Below are positions 34,440 through 46,530 of a stretch of DNA of 64,000 nt, in pieces. The stretch covers positions 4,958,971-5,022,970 of the forward strand of contig JALPQD010000102.1 in NCBI GenBank assembly GCA_023101885.1, in the 5' to 3' direction. The stretch comes from Typhlomys cinereus (taxonomy: Eukaryota > Chordata > Mammalia > Rodentia > Platacanthomyidae). The translations under genes were made by a program, and so were the position numbers. Each line of letters opens with the position of its first letter. Within the stretch, counting starts at the first letter, position 1. Below the pieces are notes generated by a model. It saw only the letters and a list, made by a program, of their open reading frames with translations, had not been told where the DNA came from and ran no database searches.

Positions 34440-34672
34440 AAGGAGAGCATCACTTATTTATTTATTCACCCACTTGTTTTTGAGACAGGGTCTTTAGCCT
34501 AGGCTAAATTTGTTATGTAACTGAGGATGGACTGACTTTCTGATACTCCTGCCTTTACCTCCCAAGTATAGAGCCCCACCACCATACCCAGTTCATGTTG
34601 TACTGGGGATCAAACCCAGAGCTTCATGCAGGCTGGCAAGCATTCCACCCACCTAACTGCATGCCCAGCCAG
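34440..34672 (-). mobile_element. Antisense B1-like/ID-like composite SINE
   Basis: tttttgagacagggtcttta, then cctgcctttacctcccaagt and ggggatcaaacccagagctt match a reversed composite SINE. Confidence 0.65.
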
Positions 34673-35422
34673 TGGACTTTTTTCCTATGGTCACGTTAAC
34701 TTACTACTGAGACTTCTATACTGTGCCAGCAGGGATTCAGTAAATGCCTTCTCCTTTCTCCTGGGGCTTACCTATGCAGGGGAAATCTCTGAATGGTAAT
34801 GCCATCACTTTGCTCTCCAAAGGCCTCTTTCTCAAGCTTAGATCCTCCCATAAATTCATAATCCTCCCTGAGAAGCTGACCTAATTTTTATCATCATGTG
34901 ATGGGTTGGCTTTTGACCACTGCAGCTACGAGGCTTGCCTACACATAGCCTATTAGTGTGATTGGTGGGCCATACCCAGCCTCTGTAATTTCACTGCATG
35001 TTTTTCAAGGTCCCTTTGAACTCTCAGGTCTGTGATCCCGGCTTCTCATCTACCACTTTAGCTAGACAGGCAGTAACAAGACTTACTGCATGACTCTGAG
35101 GCTTCAACAATCATTCTATACCAAGCTAAAAATGGCCTAAAAGTAGTATATTAATATTATGATATAAAAAGTTTTAAACGTCTTTCTATAGCATCATTTT
35201 AAAAGTAAAAACTTAAGCATTTTTAATTAATAATGTTATTCCTCAAATGCAAAATATCTGTTTCCAAACAACTAACATTTAGTAAAATAGTTCAGAATCC
35301 TTGCTTCTATTTAGAACCACGGGGATCTTAAAACGTAAGGTGGAGAGAGACTGAGAAAGACAACCAATGTTGACCTCTAGTCTCCACATGTATACATATT
35401 CATTGGTACCTACACATTACAC

Positions 35423-35423
<1 letters not shown>

Positions 35424-35464
<41 letters not shown>

Positions 35465-35494
35465 CGCACACACGCACACACGCACACACACACA
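35424..35494 (+). repeat. (AC)n microsatellite with CG interruptions
   Basis: AC run with regularly spaced acgc substitutions in its second half. Confidence 0.95.
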
Positions 35495-35712
35495 TAATAA
35501 TCTCAGAGAGATTGCACTGAGAAATTTAAATCTCTTCTCTCTGATGTAAATCCAAACTCATGGTTCATGGGAAAATACATATTCAGAGTCTCATTACCAC
35601 TGCCACCTAACTCCCTAATCTCTATGAGTCCCAGCCTGATGGTGGCTGATGAAGATTGTGACTGATTCCTCCTGGGAATGGGCTCTGGACTTTGGAATTA
35701 AATCTTTTCTTT

Positions 35713-36288
35713 GAAAAATCAACAAACCACAATCCAAAACTTCAGAGACTCTATATCAACCACCTAGAACTAGGCCAGACTAATCTCTCCCCATCCTGAA
35801 GCTCAGGGAAATTTGCGGAAGAGGGGGCGGTAAGATTGTAAGAGCAAAAGGATGGGAGGAGCAATGATTTGCAAGATACTCCACACAAGTTAGGGCTGAA
35901 GCAATTATAATTGGACTTTGCATGCCCTGCGCAATGTCCAACACACTATTGACCTCACAAAGTCTAGCATCTGCTAAAGGCACCAAGATCCTTGGAGACA
36001 AGGGATTGACAGCCACAGTAGTGTTCCTAGGCTTAAAGGGAACAGAGGAAAGGGTTCAGGGAAATGCCACTGGGTCCTTGTATGTCATCGGAGAGGAGGG
36101 CCCAGAGGAAAGTCTGGCATGCACATTAAAGGACTCTCTGGGGATTGGGGGGGGAGGCACTGGGGAATGTAGAGGGAGGGGTGAGGTGAGGGGGAGCAGG
36201 GGGCTCGGGGGGAGGAGAAGGGAGGGAGGGAACTGGTGTACCTATTAAATTTGTATGAGCAGAAATAATAATAAAAATGTTATTAAAA
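35713..36288 (+). mobile_element. L1 3'-end fragment, same family as the 56.2 kb L1
   Basis: 576 bp matching the 3' UTR of the large L1 from about 59820 onward, including the G-rich purine tract, with a short A-rich tail. It is flanked by the perfect 14-bp duplication TAAATCTTTTCTTT (35699-35712 and 36289-36302). A severely 5'-truncated insertion. Confidence 0.92.
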
Positions 36289-36659
36289 TAAATCTTTTCT
36301 TTAAAAAAAAGATTTACTGAGTAATACTATGGATATTTTTAATGCTTATTGGTGAGACTGGCACCAATTTAACATGCAAAATACCATAAGATTTCACTCT
36401 GAAACTACTACCTCAATCACAATACTGAACATTAACTATCACTCCAAGAATTTTCAGATCAACACTTCTTAATCCCCCTGTCCTATTTTCTATCCCCTCC
36501 TCAGCCCAACATAACCAATGAATGGCCTCTATAACTACAGATTAGTTGCCATTTCTTCACTTTTTAATAAATAGAACCATAATATATACTGCATTATATT
36601 TTATTTCTTCTGAGAAGCTGAATTATTTTGAGATTTAGCACATATTAATAACTCATTTC

Positions 36660-37000
36660 TGGGGCTACAGAGAGGACTTGGTTAAGTAATTGCTGAACAG
36701 GAATAAGAATCTGAGTTTGGATATGTAAAACCCATGTACAAAAGTCAGGTACTGTGGTGAGCAGCTATAACCCCCCGCACTGGGGGTGCAGAGACAAACA
36801 GATTCATGGAGCTCACTGACAAGCCGGCTGTAATGAATCAGCAAGCTCCGGGTTCAGTGAGAGAACTCATCTGAAAAATAAAGTGGAGAGTAATTAAGGA
36901 AAAACATCTGACATCTACTGCTGGCCTCTATTTACACATGCACAGATTTGTACATGTTGTCCCTCCCACACACATGCACACATCAACACAAATACATATG
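36660..37000 (+). mobile_element. Sense-strand rodent SINE, diverged
   Basis: Starts tggggctacagagaggactt with ttggttaagtaattgctg, followed by a middle region with gtggtgagcagctataaccc; resembles RSINE/B4-type elements. Confidence 0.5.
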
Positions 37001-38426
37001 GTACTTCCCAAATAGTTTACTTTTCCTTCTTGATGGTTAGTATTCCATTGTGTGAACATGTCACAATTTGTTTGTCCATGTACCTACCTGTTCATGGGCA
37101 TTTGCATTACTTCCAGTTTGGGGGTATCATAAATAAAGCTGCTATAATTGTGTACACACTATGTAAGGACATAAGTTTTCATTTTGATTGGAAAAATTTC
37201 AAGCAATGGAATATTTTAGGTATATGCTAATTCTTTTTTAAGTAAACTGCCAAGTGTTTTTTTCCAGAGTGGTAGAACCACTTTCCATTCACACTGGCAG
37301 AGTAGGAGAGCTTGGTCACAGAGGAAGTTTCCCAGTTCAAACCCAGCATACATTAGTATGGATAGAAATGTGGGCAGAAAGGTACTTCAGGTTTGTTGAA
37401 TGATGTGGGATTTTTGTCTTGTAACAACTCTGAAAGGCCAAGTTGGGCATACTACCACCATTAAAATTGCACAGTAATAGAGTTACTTATGTAACTAAAA
37501 AGCTCTGTTATGTATCCACAGACAGGTAGCTAGCAAGAAGGCAATAGTGTGAATGGAATCCAAAATAGTCTAGATCCAAAGTTTATACTTCCTAGAGATT
37601 ATAAAAGGATATTCAGACTACTTGGATTTATCCTAATTTTTAACTTTTTCCAACATAAAACTTATAAATGCCTCCTAAAGAAAAAAATTTTTTAAAAAAA
37701 TGGAAAAGTAGGAAAGAGTCACACATATAACTTCTATACCTACTACTGAAATATAACCATTATAATAAATCTAATTGTCTTTCCAAATACTTTAGTGACC
37801 ATAACCTCATTCTTGTCTGCACTACTGGTATTGGTGGTACTAAATATAATTTAAATGGTACCCAAGGCTACCTGTCAGAGGGCAATGAGCTGCAGGTAGA
37901 GCCAAAGGGTCAAGCGGATGCATCCTTTTCTTGTTTCTCTGCTAATGTGCACCTAGAACAGTGTCAGCTCCACTGGTGGGTGCACTGAGTTCAGTCATTG
38001 TCTCTCATATCTAAGACATTCCACTGAGAAGATTCACATCCTACATACTGTTTCTTCTAAAGTTTTAGCCTTTGTTAATTGTGTGTTGAAAGAGGCCAGT
38101 TACATTCGCTTGCTAGTACAAGGTGCTTCTGAACACAGCTTCACTTACTGGCTGTCACAGCAGGTGGCTGTTGTTTGAAATACTTGAAGGCTTTTAATCC
38201 CACTGAAAGTGTTTTCAGTCACCAGCCTGCTGGTTAAACTATGTATTTGGCAGTATGACAGAGACCCACATTAACCCTGTCAGCTTTTCCAATTCCCCTG
38301 GAAGGTCGTACATTAGAGAAAGCTCATTCCAGGTCAGGCAAGTGGGTGGGGGAAAGCTTCTCTGGAGAAACTGCCTTCTTAACAGGCTGCTGGGTGATGC
38401 TTCAGGTGCCCGATTTCAACAGATCA

Positions 38427-38429
<3 letters not shown>

Positions 38430-38461
<32 letters not shown>
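38430..38461 (+). repeat. (TG)n microsatellite
   Basis: Pure TG run of about 32 bp. Confidence 0.95.
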
Positions 38462-38463
<2 letters not shown>

Positions 38464-39002
38464 CTCACCTATACTCTCTGTATCCACTGCCGTTGTGCTA
38501 CAAGGGACTTTCCACTCTCCTGTTGAGAGACCTCCATAGCACTTGATAAAAACTCAGCCCATCCTTTCCCTTAACTTCAAGTCATATGATGAAGTCTCAA
38601 CTCTCAGAACTAAAGAATGGGACCTCATCCAAAAACAGGATCCATGTAGGCACTATTGGACATCAATAGTCATCAGGGTGGGAATCAATCCAGTGTGAGT
38701 GATGATATAAAAGAAGAGAAATTTGAACAAGACAGATCTAGAAAACAGCATGTGGGCATGAAGATGGCCATGTACCAACAAGGAAAGAGGCTTGCAACTG
38801 ATCCTTACTTCATGGTGCTCACAAAGACTCAACCCTACCAACACCAGTACCTTGAACATCTGCTCCAAAACTAGAAGGAAAGAAGCTCTGTTGTTTTGAC
38901 TACCTGATCTGAGATGTTACTTTACGACAGTCCTAGCACATTGCCACACGAGACTGGAATGAACAGCTCAGTGTGGCCTTTACTTCTCTGCTACCAAAAT
39001 TG

Positions 39003-39300
39003 TCTTAGTTTTTATTTTCCTGTTGCTACAATGAACTCCAACAATTTAGGGGGGATTTATTGAGGCTCTTGGGTCCAAGTGACCATGGCAGCAGAGTTCA
39101 CACTGGAAGCTATGTAAGAGCTGAGAGAGGGAGAAGGATCCAAGCAGACTCTAAGCAGACATATTGTTTGCTGAATTTAAGCCAGCTCTCTCTGCCCCAT
39201 CTACCCATCAGGGAATGGTCCTCATCCAGCATGAGAGGGTTCTCTCACAACAACGGCTACACCCACATTTGGTAAAATATCACCTCTAGGAGTCCTTCTT
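39003..39300. mobile_element. Diverged dispersed repeat
   Basis: Begins with cttagtttttattttcctgt then a tgaactccaac and ggggatttattgagg stretch, resembling the repeats at 840 and 53001. Its right boundary is not visible. Confidence 0.35.
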
Positions 39301-40183
39301 GACTTGTTGCTAGTACAGCTCTCGAAACACATCTGTGCGGGTTTGTTAACATGCCCATGCTCCCACTTCCAAAACGTGCATTTCACTTGCTGCACCAACT
39401 CAGTGAAATACTGACTGAAAGAAGGGAGGGAGGGGATCAGAATTTCAGGAGGATGTGCCATGGTTTGAATATGTTCCCAAGTATTTGATTTTTGTCAAAC
39501 CTGAGCAGTGAGGGCTGTATCTAAAGTCATGTGAATTTTGCAGTGATTTTTATAGAAAAAATTGAAAGGGCATATAAATAGGAAAACTATTTATGTTTGA
39601 TGAATAAAAGCAATGCTCCAGTCATGATTAGCAGTTGTGACAGGTGTCAGCAGACAGGGAACCTCAGTGCAATCTTAACCATGTATAAGGACAATATGCA
39701 TAAGCAGATTCCGCACAATTCTGTAATCCTGAGGAATGAAGAATCTGAATAGTCTGACCCTATATACACCATTGGGTCATTGAGTTTAATCCTCCTTACT
39801 TCTGTTATAGCCCAGGGCATAGCCTGAACCATACGCAGTCTGACTGGAGAGGCTGAGTCAAAGCCTATATATAACCTGCTCTGAGATCCTGGCTCTGACC
39901 ACATCCCTGACATCCAGTGTGACTGCGCAAGACATGTGGGCACCATGATGCTGCCCCTCTATTAACAGTTCACAAATATGTGACATGACGTTGCTACTTT
40001 TCTCTCTGCTGCTGTGTGGCAACACTCATATACAACTTAAGGAGAGAGGTAGCTTTGTCTGGCTTGTTCCAGAGAGGTTATTGTCCATTTATGATGGGAA
40101 TCGCATAGCGCACAGCATAGCTGGAGGCAGAAGCACGAGTCTAGTTCAGGTCACTTCCATGAGCACTTTCAGGAGTCAATTTA

Positions 40184-40475
40184 TTTATTTATTTGTTTTT
40201 ATTTCTACTCATACCAACTTAACAGGTACACCGGTCCCCCCCTTCCTCCAACCCATCCCCCTGTGCCCCCCTCCCCTCCCCCTTCCTTCCCCATCCCCCA
40301 TTACCTCCTCCTCCCATCCCCAGAGCATCCTTTAATGAGCATGCCAAACTCTCCTCTGGGTCCTCCTCTCCGATGAGGTGCAAGGACCCAGAAGCATTTT
40401 CCAGAAGCATTTCCCAGAACCCTTTCCTGTGTTCCCCTTAAGCTAAGGAACACTACTGTGGCTGTCAATCCCTTG
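40184..40475 (-). mobile_element. L1 3'-end fragment, reverse orientation
   Basis: About 292 bp matching the reverse complement of the L1 3' UTR from about 60106. It starts with a T-rich tail and a C-rich tract. The perfect 15-bp duplication TCAGGAGTCAATTTA (40169-40183, 40476-40490) flanks it. It is in the same orientation as Fras1. Confidence 0.92.
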
Positions 40476-41469
40476 TCAGGAGTCAATTTAAAAGGCCATG
40501 GTAACACACTCACAGACAGACTGACCTGCCTTTGGGGAGTTTAGCTGCCTGCTCTTGGTGAATTCCAAGTTTATCTCATTCTCAAATTGGGCTTCTAGCA
40601 GTCCCAGAAGGAAGTGTAGACCACTATGCCAACCTTACTGATGCGATGGCAGCCCATCAGCAGAGGGCCTTTAATGGACCCTGGATGCCTTTAGGAAGCC
40701 TCACAGACTGAAGACTTTTTCCTGGTCTAGCTGGGAACCCATTGTGGCATCTTACTCTTTGAGGACAGTGCATTCTCTGGCTAGAGAAATCAGCATGAGT
40801 CATTTTCCTTGAAGAATTACAGACACAACAGCCACCCAATGCTGCCTGAAGCTCTTGGGGTTACTGAAGTCAGTAGCAGGCCAAGAGCTGCATGGTCTGG
40901 TATATTGTGGATCTGCACTGCTACCAACATGCTCCATTGGGAACTGATTTACTATGAGACAAGGGTTCCAAATTTGATTGGATTCTACTTGCTAAATAGC
41001 ACTATTGGACTTTTAGGCAGAACATGTATCTGGTCCAGGACATGAACTCTGTTCCTTCTTCATTCCTGTTCAGCTAGCACCTCTACCCACATCTGGGTCA
41101 CTGTGACCACCCTCAGGAGTGACAGCCAAGTGGTCCTTCGAGAACTAGTGCTGGGCTGGAGAATGTCGTGTTCATTGTCACTCCACCCCCTTAAACACGT
41201 GACTCCTGACTATCAGGTGAGCACTCAGGTGCTTGGAAAGAGGCTCTGCTCGCCAGCCACCCCTTAGCTTCGTGTGCCTGGGGTCACAAATGCATATGGC
41301 CTCCCTGCCCTTCCTCTCCTTCCAGCTGGGGGCAGGGCAAGCACAGGAGATGGAATCACCTGCAGGGGGTCCCTGGGTGGGCGATGTCCCACTCCTGACC
41401 TCTGGAGTACTCTTGAGAGAAAATATAGTTCTTGCTAAGTCATAGCATTTGGGGGTCTTAATCCCAGGG

Positions 41470-41760
41470 ACTTTGCTTCTTTCACACATGCATGCATGTG
41501 TGTGTGTGTGTGTGCAGTGTGTGGTTGTGTGTGTGTGTCTGTGTAAGAGGGCATTTGAGTGTGTTCATGGAGACACTGAAAATGATCCTGAATTGCTCTA
41601 TCTCCTTATTGTTTTACTCTTGAGTTTTCCCAGGCTCCACCTTCCAGGGCTGGAATTCTAGCCGCCCATCATTTTTACACAGGATTCGGGATCTGAACTC
41701 GGGTCCTTTTGCTTGCCAGGCAAAGGCTTTAACTCATGAGCGAACTCCCGAGCCCACAGC
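41470..41760 (-). mobile_element. Antisense tRNA-type SINE
   Basis: GT-rich start, then tcgggatctgaactcgggtc, cttgccaggcaaaggctt and ending tgagcgaactcccgagccca. Confidence 0.65.
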
Positions 41761-42269
41761 AGGTTCAATTCTGTCCTAGGCAATATTACCACTAATTCTA
41801 ATTTCCTGAGAAGAGGTCTTTTCAGTGTAGTGAGTACATGAACAATGAGTTCATGGCTCCCTGACCTTGCGGGCCAGTGGGCCTCTGACTCCTCAGCAGG
41901 AGGAGGCTCATGCATGTTTTTTGTCCAGTTCACAAGAGTACAGGGCTTCCTACAGCTCCTGGAGGCGGGGGAAGTGAGAGGCTTTCTACAACTTTTTAGG
42001 CTGTCAGCGTTCTGGCCAGCTGATGCTGAAGGTCAGCCTGATGATAAGCCCATTTCACGCAAACGTGCGGAGGGACTGACGTGCATTGGAGGCCGGTGGT
42101 CACTCTATGTGCCTATGACGAGGGTGGGCACCTGCATGTTGCTCTGCTCCTGGAAAGAACAGGCCCTGTTGTGACCCCAATCCTGGTAGACCTTGCCCTG
42201 CCTAATAACACAAATGCCTTGGTGTAAGCTGTGCAGTCACATACCTTGGGCAAGGCAAGAGAGAGTCAA

Positions 42270-42404
42270 ACACAGGGTAGGGAGATGGTTCAGGAGTTAA
42301 AGCCATTGCCTCACAAGCAGAAGGACCTGAATTCACATCCCCCGATCACATGCAAAAATGCTGTTTGGTAATGGTGGTACACACAGAAAGGTGAGTGAGT
42401 GAAT
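42270..42404 (+). mobile_element. Sense tRNA-type SINE with GA tail
   Basis: agggagatggttcaggagtt, then cctcacaagcagaaggacct and ttcacatcccccgatcac. A GA-rich tract (42405-42504) follows. Confidence 0.65.
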
Positions 42405-42504
42405 GAGAGAGGGGGGGGAGAGAGAGAGAAAGAGAGAGAGAGAGAAAGAGAGAGGGAGAGGGAGAGGGAGACGGAGCGGGAGAGGGAGAGAGATTGAGAG
42501 AAGA
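42405..42504 (+). repeat. GA/GGA purine tract
   Basis: GA, GAAA and GGAGAG units forming the tail of a sense SINE. Confidence 0.93.
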
Positions 42505-43015
42505 GAACCAAAGAAAAACAATGCAGGGCAGGAGGAAAGGATGGGGGAAAGAAAATTTTGGCTAAATGCTACAGAAAAGGCTTAGTATGGGGGTAAAGTA
42601 AGAGGGGGTGAGAAGGTCTTGCCTTGGCAATGGGGAGAGAACCCCAAGACTAAAGAGGAGGGGGCCTGATTTTCTTATCTATTCTACTTGGAGCTACCAG
42701 AAAAGGGAGGATTGAGAAATGTTGGCAAGGCTTGGAAAGACAAGGATTAGAAAGTTAAGCCGTGTGGAAAGAGAAAATGAAACAGCCAAGTAAAAGGAGC
42801 ATCTTTTCATCCTCGGTGGGTAGGTTCCCAGGAGGAAACAGGAGCATAGTCACCTGCCAGTCCCCCCTGGAGCTGAGCTGGCGTCTTAGATTGTGAAAGA
42901 AGAAAGACAAGTTAGGAACCCCTCTCAGGTCCAGGAGTCAGAGAGGTCGAGGCTGACCGGCAGGAGGGCAACAGGCAATGCCTTACACAAAGCTGGGGCT
43001 TTTTTTTTTTTCTTC

Positions 43016-43080
43016 AGCTCTGTGTGGTGCAGAGTTGCCTAACATCACAGCCAAGAGTCTGCCTTTCATCTTTGCAGAGA
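43016..43080 (+). repeat. 65-bp near-identical duplicate, copy 1
   Basis: Begins agctctgtgtggtgcagagt. It differs from 44025-44089 at only about three positions. Confidence 0.92.
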
Positions 43081-43429
43081 TACAATCAACGCCCTGACAG
43101 AATTCTGGCAGAAGCAATTAGCTCATGAATTAGTTATTAAATATCTCCTGAAGCCAAGGTCTTAGGGGCACTGATCTGCATGTTCCCCTGGAACTTCAGG
43201 ACAAAGGCGAAGGCCACCTGCTTTCTTTGCATTAGGGATCTTAGCCAATTCATCCATTTTTTTCTGTGTCCTGTCACAAATCCCTCCTTACTATCAACTG
43301 GACCCCAGAGGGTGACTGGGGGTCCTCTTCCCTCCACCTTTCAGAGTGTACCCCTCATATCACTGTCCCTCACTCACCCCATGTTGCTGCACTGGCCTTA
43401 CTGTGTCTTAAGTGTGATATGCCTGACTG

Positions 43430-43700
43430 ATCTCACTCGGACAGTATATACTGGCTCATCCCCTGTCAAAGCTCTTTTACTATTCCTTAGCACACCTGGC
43501 CCCCTCCCTTTTTTCAAGTCTCTGCTGAAAAGTAATCTTGTCAGTAGGGAGGTGTTCCCGTTCCCTCTCGCTCTCACCCACTCTCCCCCACCCCCCACAA
43601 CCCCCTAATGTTCATCTGTCCATGGCATAGATTTGCTTGCTCTCTGTTTACTGTCTGACTCCTTGCACGAGAAATGAACAGGTAAGGGCAAGTTATGTCC
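43430..43700 (+). mobile_element. L2 LINE 3'-end fragment
   Basis: Shows the L2 3' region in order: caagtctctgctgaaaagta, ggaggtgttccc, then tttactgtctgactcc near the end. Ancient and diverged. Confidence 0.6.
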
Positions 43701-44024
43701 TCTGATTTGATATTCTCTGGGTTGACTGAAGACTCCTAAAATCTACAGCAACCCTGAGATCTAAATCTCTGGCAAGCTGCTGCCTACTCTAAGAATTGAA
43801 GGCAATTCTATTTTTAGTTTGTCTATTCAGCAAGTGTCTGGTGTCTCTTGCATTTGTTCGTGCCAAATTCTATAGGCTCTTTCCTGAAATTTCTCCTTTC
43901 CTTCGCTCTTTCACCTGATAATTGCATACACCAGGTAACAGGCAGCGTCTCCCACATGCTCCTTCTTAATTCTCAGGTCATAACTGACGCTCCAGGTGAA
44001 GCTTCACTCACTGTCGTTTTTTAA

Positions 44025-44089
44025 AGCTCTGTGTGGTGCAGAGTTGCCTAACATCACAACCAAGAGTCTGCTTTTCATCTTCGCAGAGA
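44025..44089 (+). repeat. 65-bp near-identical duplicate, copy 2
   Basis: Partner of 43016-43080, 1,009 bp away. Both are preceded by a T run. Confidence 0.92.
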
Positions 44090-44499
44090 GTATGGAGATG
44101 ACCCTATCACTGCTTCCTTCTTCTGCCCCCTGTTTTATTCTGTAGGGAACTTTACCTTTTTCCCTACTCAAACTCCGTATTTCTTATTGAATTAGAGACT
44201 ATTATCCCAACTTTGACAAAAGCCATAAAAAATCTCAATCTGCCCATGAGCCCTGTCTCCTACTAATCAGAGTATATGCCTCAGCTACACTGGTCCACAC
44301 ATTCCTTTCTGAATGTGCCCTCTTGCCTTTTCTATTTCTTAAAAAATAGTAATCTGTCTTTCTGAGCATTGACTTCCAAGGGCATTCTTAAATGTACTTT
44401 GAGGCACATTTTTACTCAAGGTAGACAGTCCATTTTTTGAAGTCCTACAACTCCAGGTTTACACCTTACCTACTACAATTATCTGCAAAGATTCCTTAT

Positions 44500-44615
44500 C
44501 TCAAGAGAGAACTCAGGAGGGCAGAAATTGCCTCTCATTTATCTGTGTTTCCTCACCAATCACCCAACTAGAACCTCATTCAGTACATATGTTCACTTGG
44601 TATTTGTTGAATCTA
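44500..44615 (+). mobile_element. L2 LINE 3'-end fragment
   Basis: Contains gagggcagaaattgcctctc and ends tggtatttgttgaatc, the typical L2 terminus. Confidence 0.55.
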
Positions 44616-44623
44616 GAGTTTCT

Positions 44624-44624
<1 letters not shown>

Positions 44625-44668
<44 letters not shown>
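44625..44668 (+). repeat. (GT)n microsatellite
   Basis: GT run followed by a short SINE-like ctaggggttgaatcaagt segment. Confidence 0.95.
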
Positions 44669-44669
<1 letters not shown>

Positions 44670-45158
44670 CTAATACTAGGGGTTGAATCAAGTATGTATA
44701 CAAGGCACATACTATACTACTGACCTACACTGTTGGTGTTGAGTAGAATTTTTATTTAATTTTTTATTTAATTTTTGTTGTGCCACGTGCTGAAAGAGGG
44801 TAAAAGACAAACAGGGTGCTATGTTTATGTTTGCTCCTGGAGTTGATTAGCTAGGCTTGGAGATAAGACTGTGTACAATCAATTTTAAATTTTTCTGATG
44901 CTAGTAATCAAACCAGGGCTCTGCTTCTGTCCAGCATGCACCTCCCCAAGGTGTAATGTGTAGCTTTACATATATTACTGAGTGCCTACTCTATGTTAAA
45001 AATGATGTAATATAGTATATAATGGTCAGAATTAGGGAGGCAGGAAATAGCTATAATTAAGGTAGATTCTGGGCGTATGTGTGTATGAGGTGCAGCTGTC
45101 CCCTGCTCTTCCTAAGGCTCAGTTTAGGTCTGGATGAAGCAAAAGAAGCCAGACATAC

Positions 45159-45338
45159 CTGGTGACGCTGCATGCTCCAGGTGGCCAAGCTGTGGCTGTG
45201 TGGTGACTCTGTAGTTCAGCTCTGTGGGCTCAGTGTCTCGGTCAGTGGCAGAGAGCTCCAGGGTAGTGATTTTCTTCACTGAGTTTTCATCTAACACCAG
45301 CCCTTTATTAATGATGATGACTGGCGGAGATTTGTCTT
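45159..45338 (-). CDS. Fras1: Fras1 exon e7: CSPG repeat first half
   Basis: 180 bp. It encodes DKSPPVIIINKGLVLDENSV, continues with KKITTLELSATDRDTEPTEL and ends in HLEHAASPG. The DKSPPV opening, the LDENSVKKIT strand and the DRDTEPTEL acidic core follow the CSPG pattern. Acceptor gttttcag, donor CCAG/gtatgt. It joins e8 across the 10.9 kb intron to read SPGIQISSF. Confidence 0.93.
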
Positions 45339-45559
45339 CTGAAAACATCAGAAACAGTGGTTTGCAATGGGAATTCTCAACTCCAAACCTGGTGCCCAGG
45401 GATAAGTTCAGAGCAATCCACGGGCCTCACCTTCAGAGACCCCATCAAAAGACCAAGGCTAGATTCAATTCCCTGCCGTTAGGTAAAGGGAGAGGCTCCC
45501 AGGGAGCCAGAACTTCTGAACAACTGTATTTAATGTTAGAAAACCTGATGTTCCCTCAC

Positions 45560-45679
45560 CTGAAACATGGATGGAAAATGACTGGTCAGCCAACCTGTTA
45601 CCTTCCCCATCAACCACATCAAATTTAAAAGCAAAGCCACCACTGGGTTCTTCATGTCCATGGCTATATTCTATCTGTC
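45560..45679 (-). CDS. Fras1: Fras1 exon e6: CSPG repeat end
   Basis: 120 bp. It encodes QIEYSHGHEEPSGGFAFKFD, then VVDGEGNRLADQSFSIHVS. The FxFKFDVVDGEG segment is the terminal core of a CSPG repeat. Acceptor ttctgcag, donor TCAG/gtgagg. Only 221 bp separates it from e7. Phases are one base in and one base out, matching e5 and e7. Confidence 0.92.
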
Positions 45680-45939
45680 CTGCAGAAAGGAAAAGAAGAG
45701 ATCTGCTAGTATTGCTTTCATTTTTACTTCTGAAGGGAGAAGTGAGACTTCAGTCGGGCACTCTCACCAATGAATCAATTCTCACAAGGGTATCACATAT
45801 GACATTTTAATCTTACGTTTTCATTTCCTCTCCTTCTTACCACTTACATCCTCATGTAGAAAGACCTCCTCTTAATAAGTTTCCTGCAAGTGTCATTGCT
45901 TGTGGTTGAGATTCAATCTTTTCAAAGATATTACTCAGT

Positions 45940-45976
45940 TTCTCTCTTTCTCTCTCTCTCTCTCTGTCTCTCTCTC
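45940..45976 (+). repeat. (TC)n microsatellite
   Basis: TC run with two interruptions. Confidence 0.93.
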
Positions 45977-45989
45977 ACCATGTGGGGAC

Positions 45990-46315
45990 ACATGTATGTA
46001 TGTAGGTATGCTCTTGTATATGTGGGCAAATGTATGTGCTTGTGTGTGTTCACGTGTGTGCATGCAGAGGTCTAATGTCTTCTTCAGTCACTGTCTACTT
46101 TTATTTTTAAGGTCAGAGTCTCAGTTGAACCCAGAGCTCACCAATCTGCCAGGCTGTTTTGCTAACTTGCCCTGGGAAATCTTTCTTTGCCTTTTGAGTG
46201 AGGGGACTATAGGCAGCCACCATTCCTGCCATTTTATAAGGATTCTAGGAACTAGAACTATGGTTCTCTCAATTAAGGAACAAGTGCCTTATTTACTGAA
46301 CCATCTCTCTTGCCC
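45990..46315 (-). mobile_element. Antisense SINE
   Basis: Ends ttactgaaccatctctcttg after a variable middle; the early part has gtatgtaggtatgctc-type and GT-rich sequence. Diverged and possibly composite. Confidence 0.5.
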
Positions 46316-46319
46316 CAAC

Positions 46320-46353
46320 TTAATTTCTTTAAAAAATTTTGTGTGTATGTGTA

Positions 46354-46403
<50 letters not shown>

Positions 46404-46530
46404 CACATCATGGCACAAATCAGTTCTCTTCCTTCTGCTACACAGGCTCTCAGGGATTGAACTCCAGTCATGGGGTTTGCCAGCAGACTTCTGATCCACT
46501 GAGTTACCTTGCAACCTCTCAACTTAGTTT
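46320..46530 (-). mobile_element. Antisense B2/B3-type SINE with GA array
   Basis: GA array (46357-46399), then aaatcagttctcttccttct, gggattgaactccagtcatg and a gatccactgagttaccttgc end. Confidence 0.65.
46357..46399 (+). repeat. (GA)n microsatellite
   Basis: Pure GA run of about 43 bp inside an antisense SINE. Confidence 0.95.

Larger units (their letters stand above)
34259..45158 (-). other. Fras1: Fras1 intron between e7 and e8, largest here
   Basis: 10.9 kb. In order on the plus strand it holds an antisense B1-like/composite SINE (34440-34672), an AC array, an L1 3' end (35713-36288), a sense SINE (36660-37000), a non-repetitive stretch (38030-38330), a GT array, and a dispersed repeat (39003-39300). 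Then come a reverse L1 3' end (40184-40475), an antisense SINE (41470-41760), a sense SINE with GA tail (42270-42504), L2 fragments, and a 65-bp duplicated segment (43016 and 44025). I see no exon. Confidence 0.8.

Noticed and set aside
45900..46358. 152-codon plus-strand open frame.
   Set aside because: Runs through a TC array and antisense SINE sequence.
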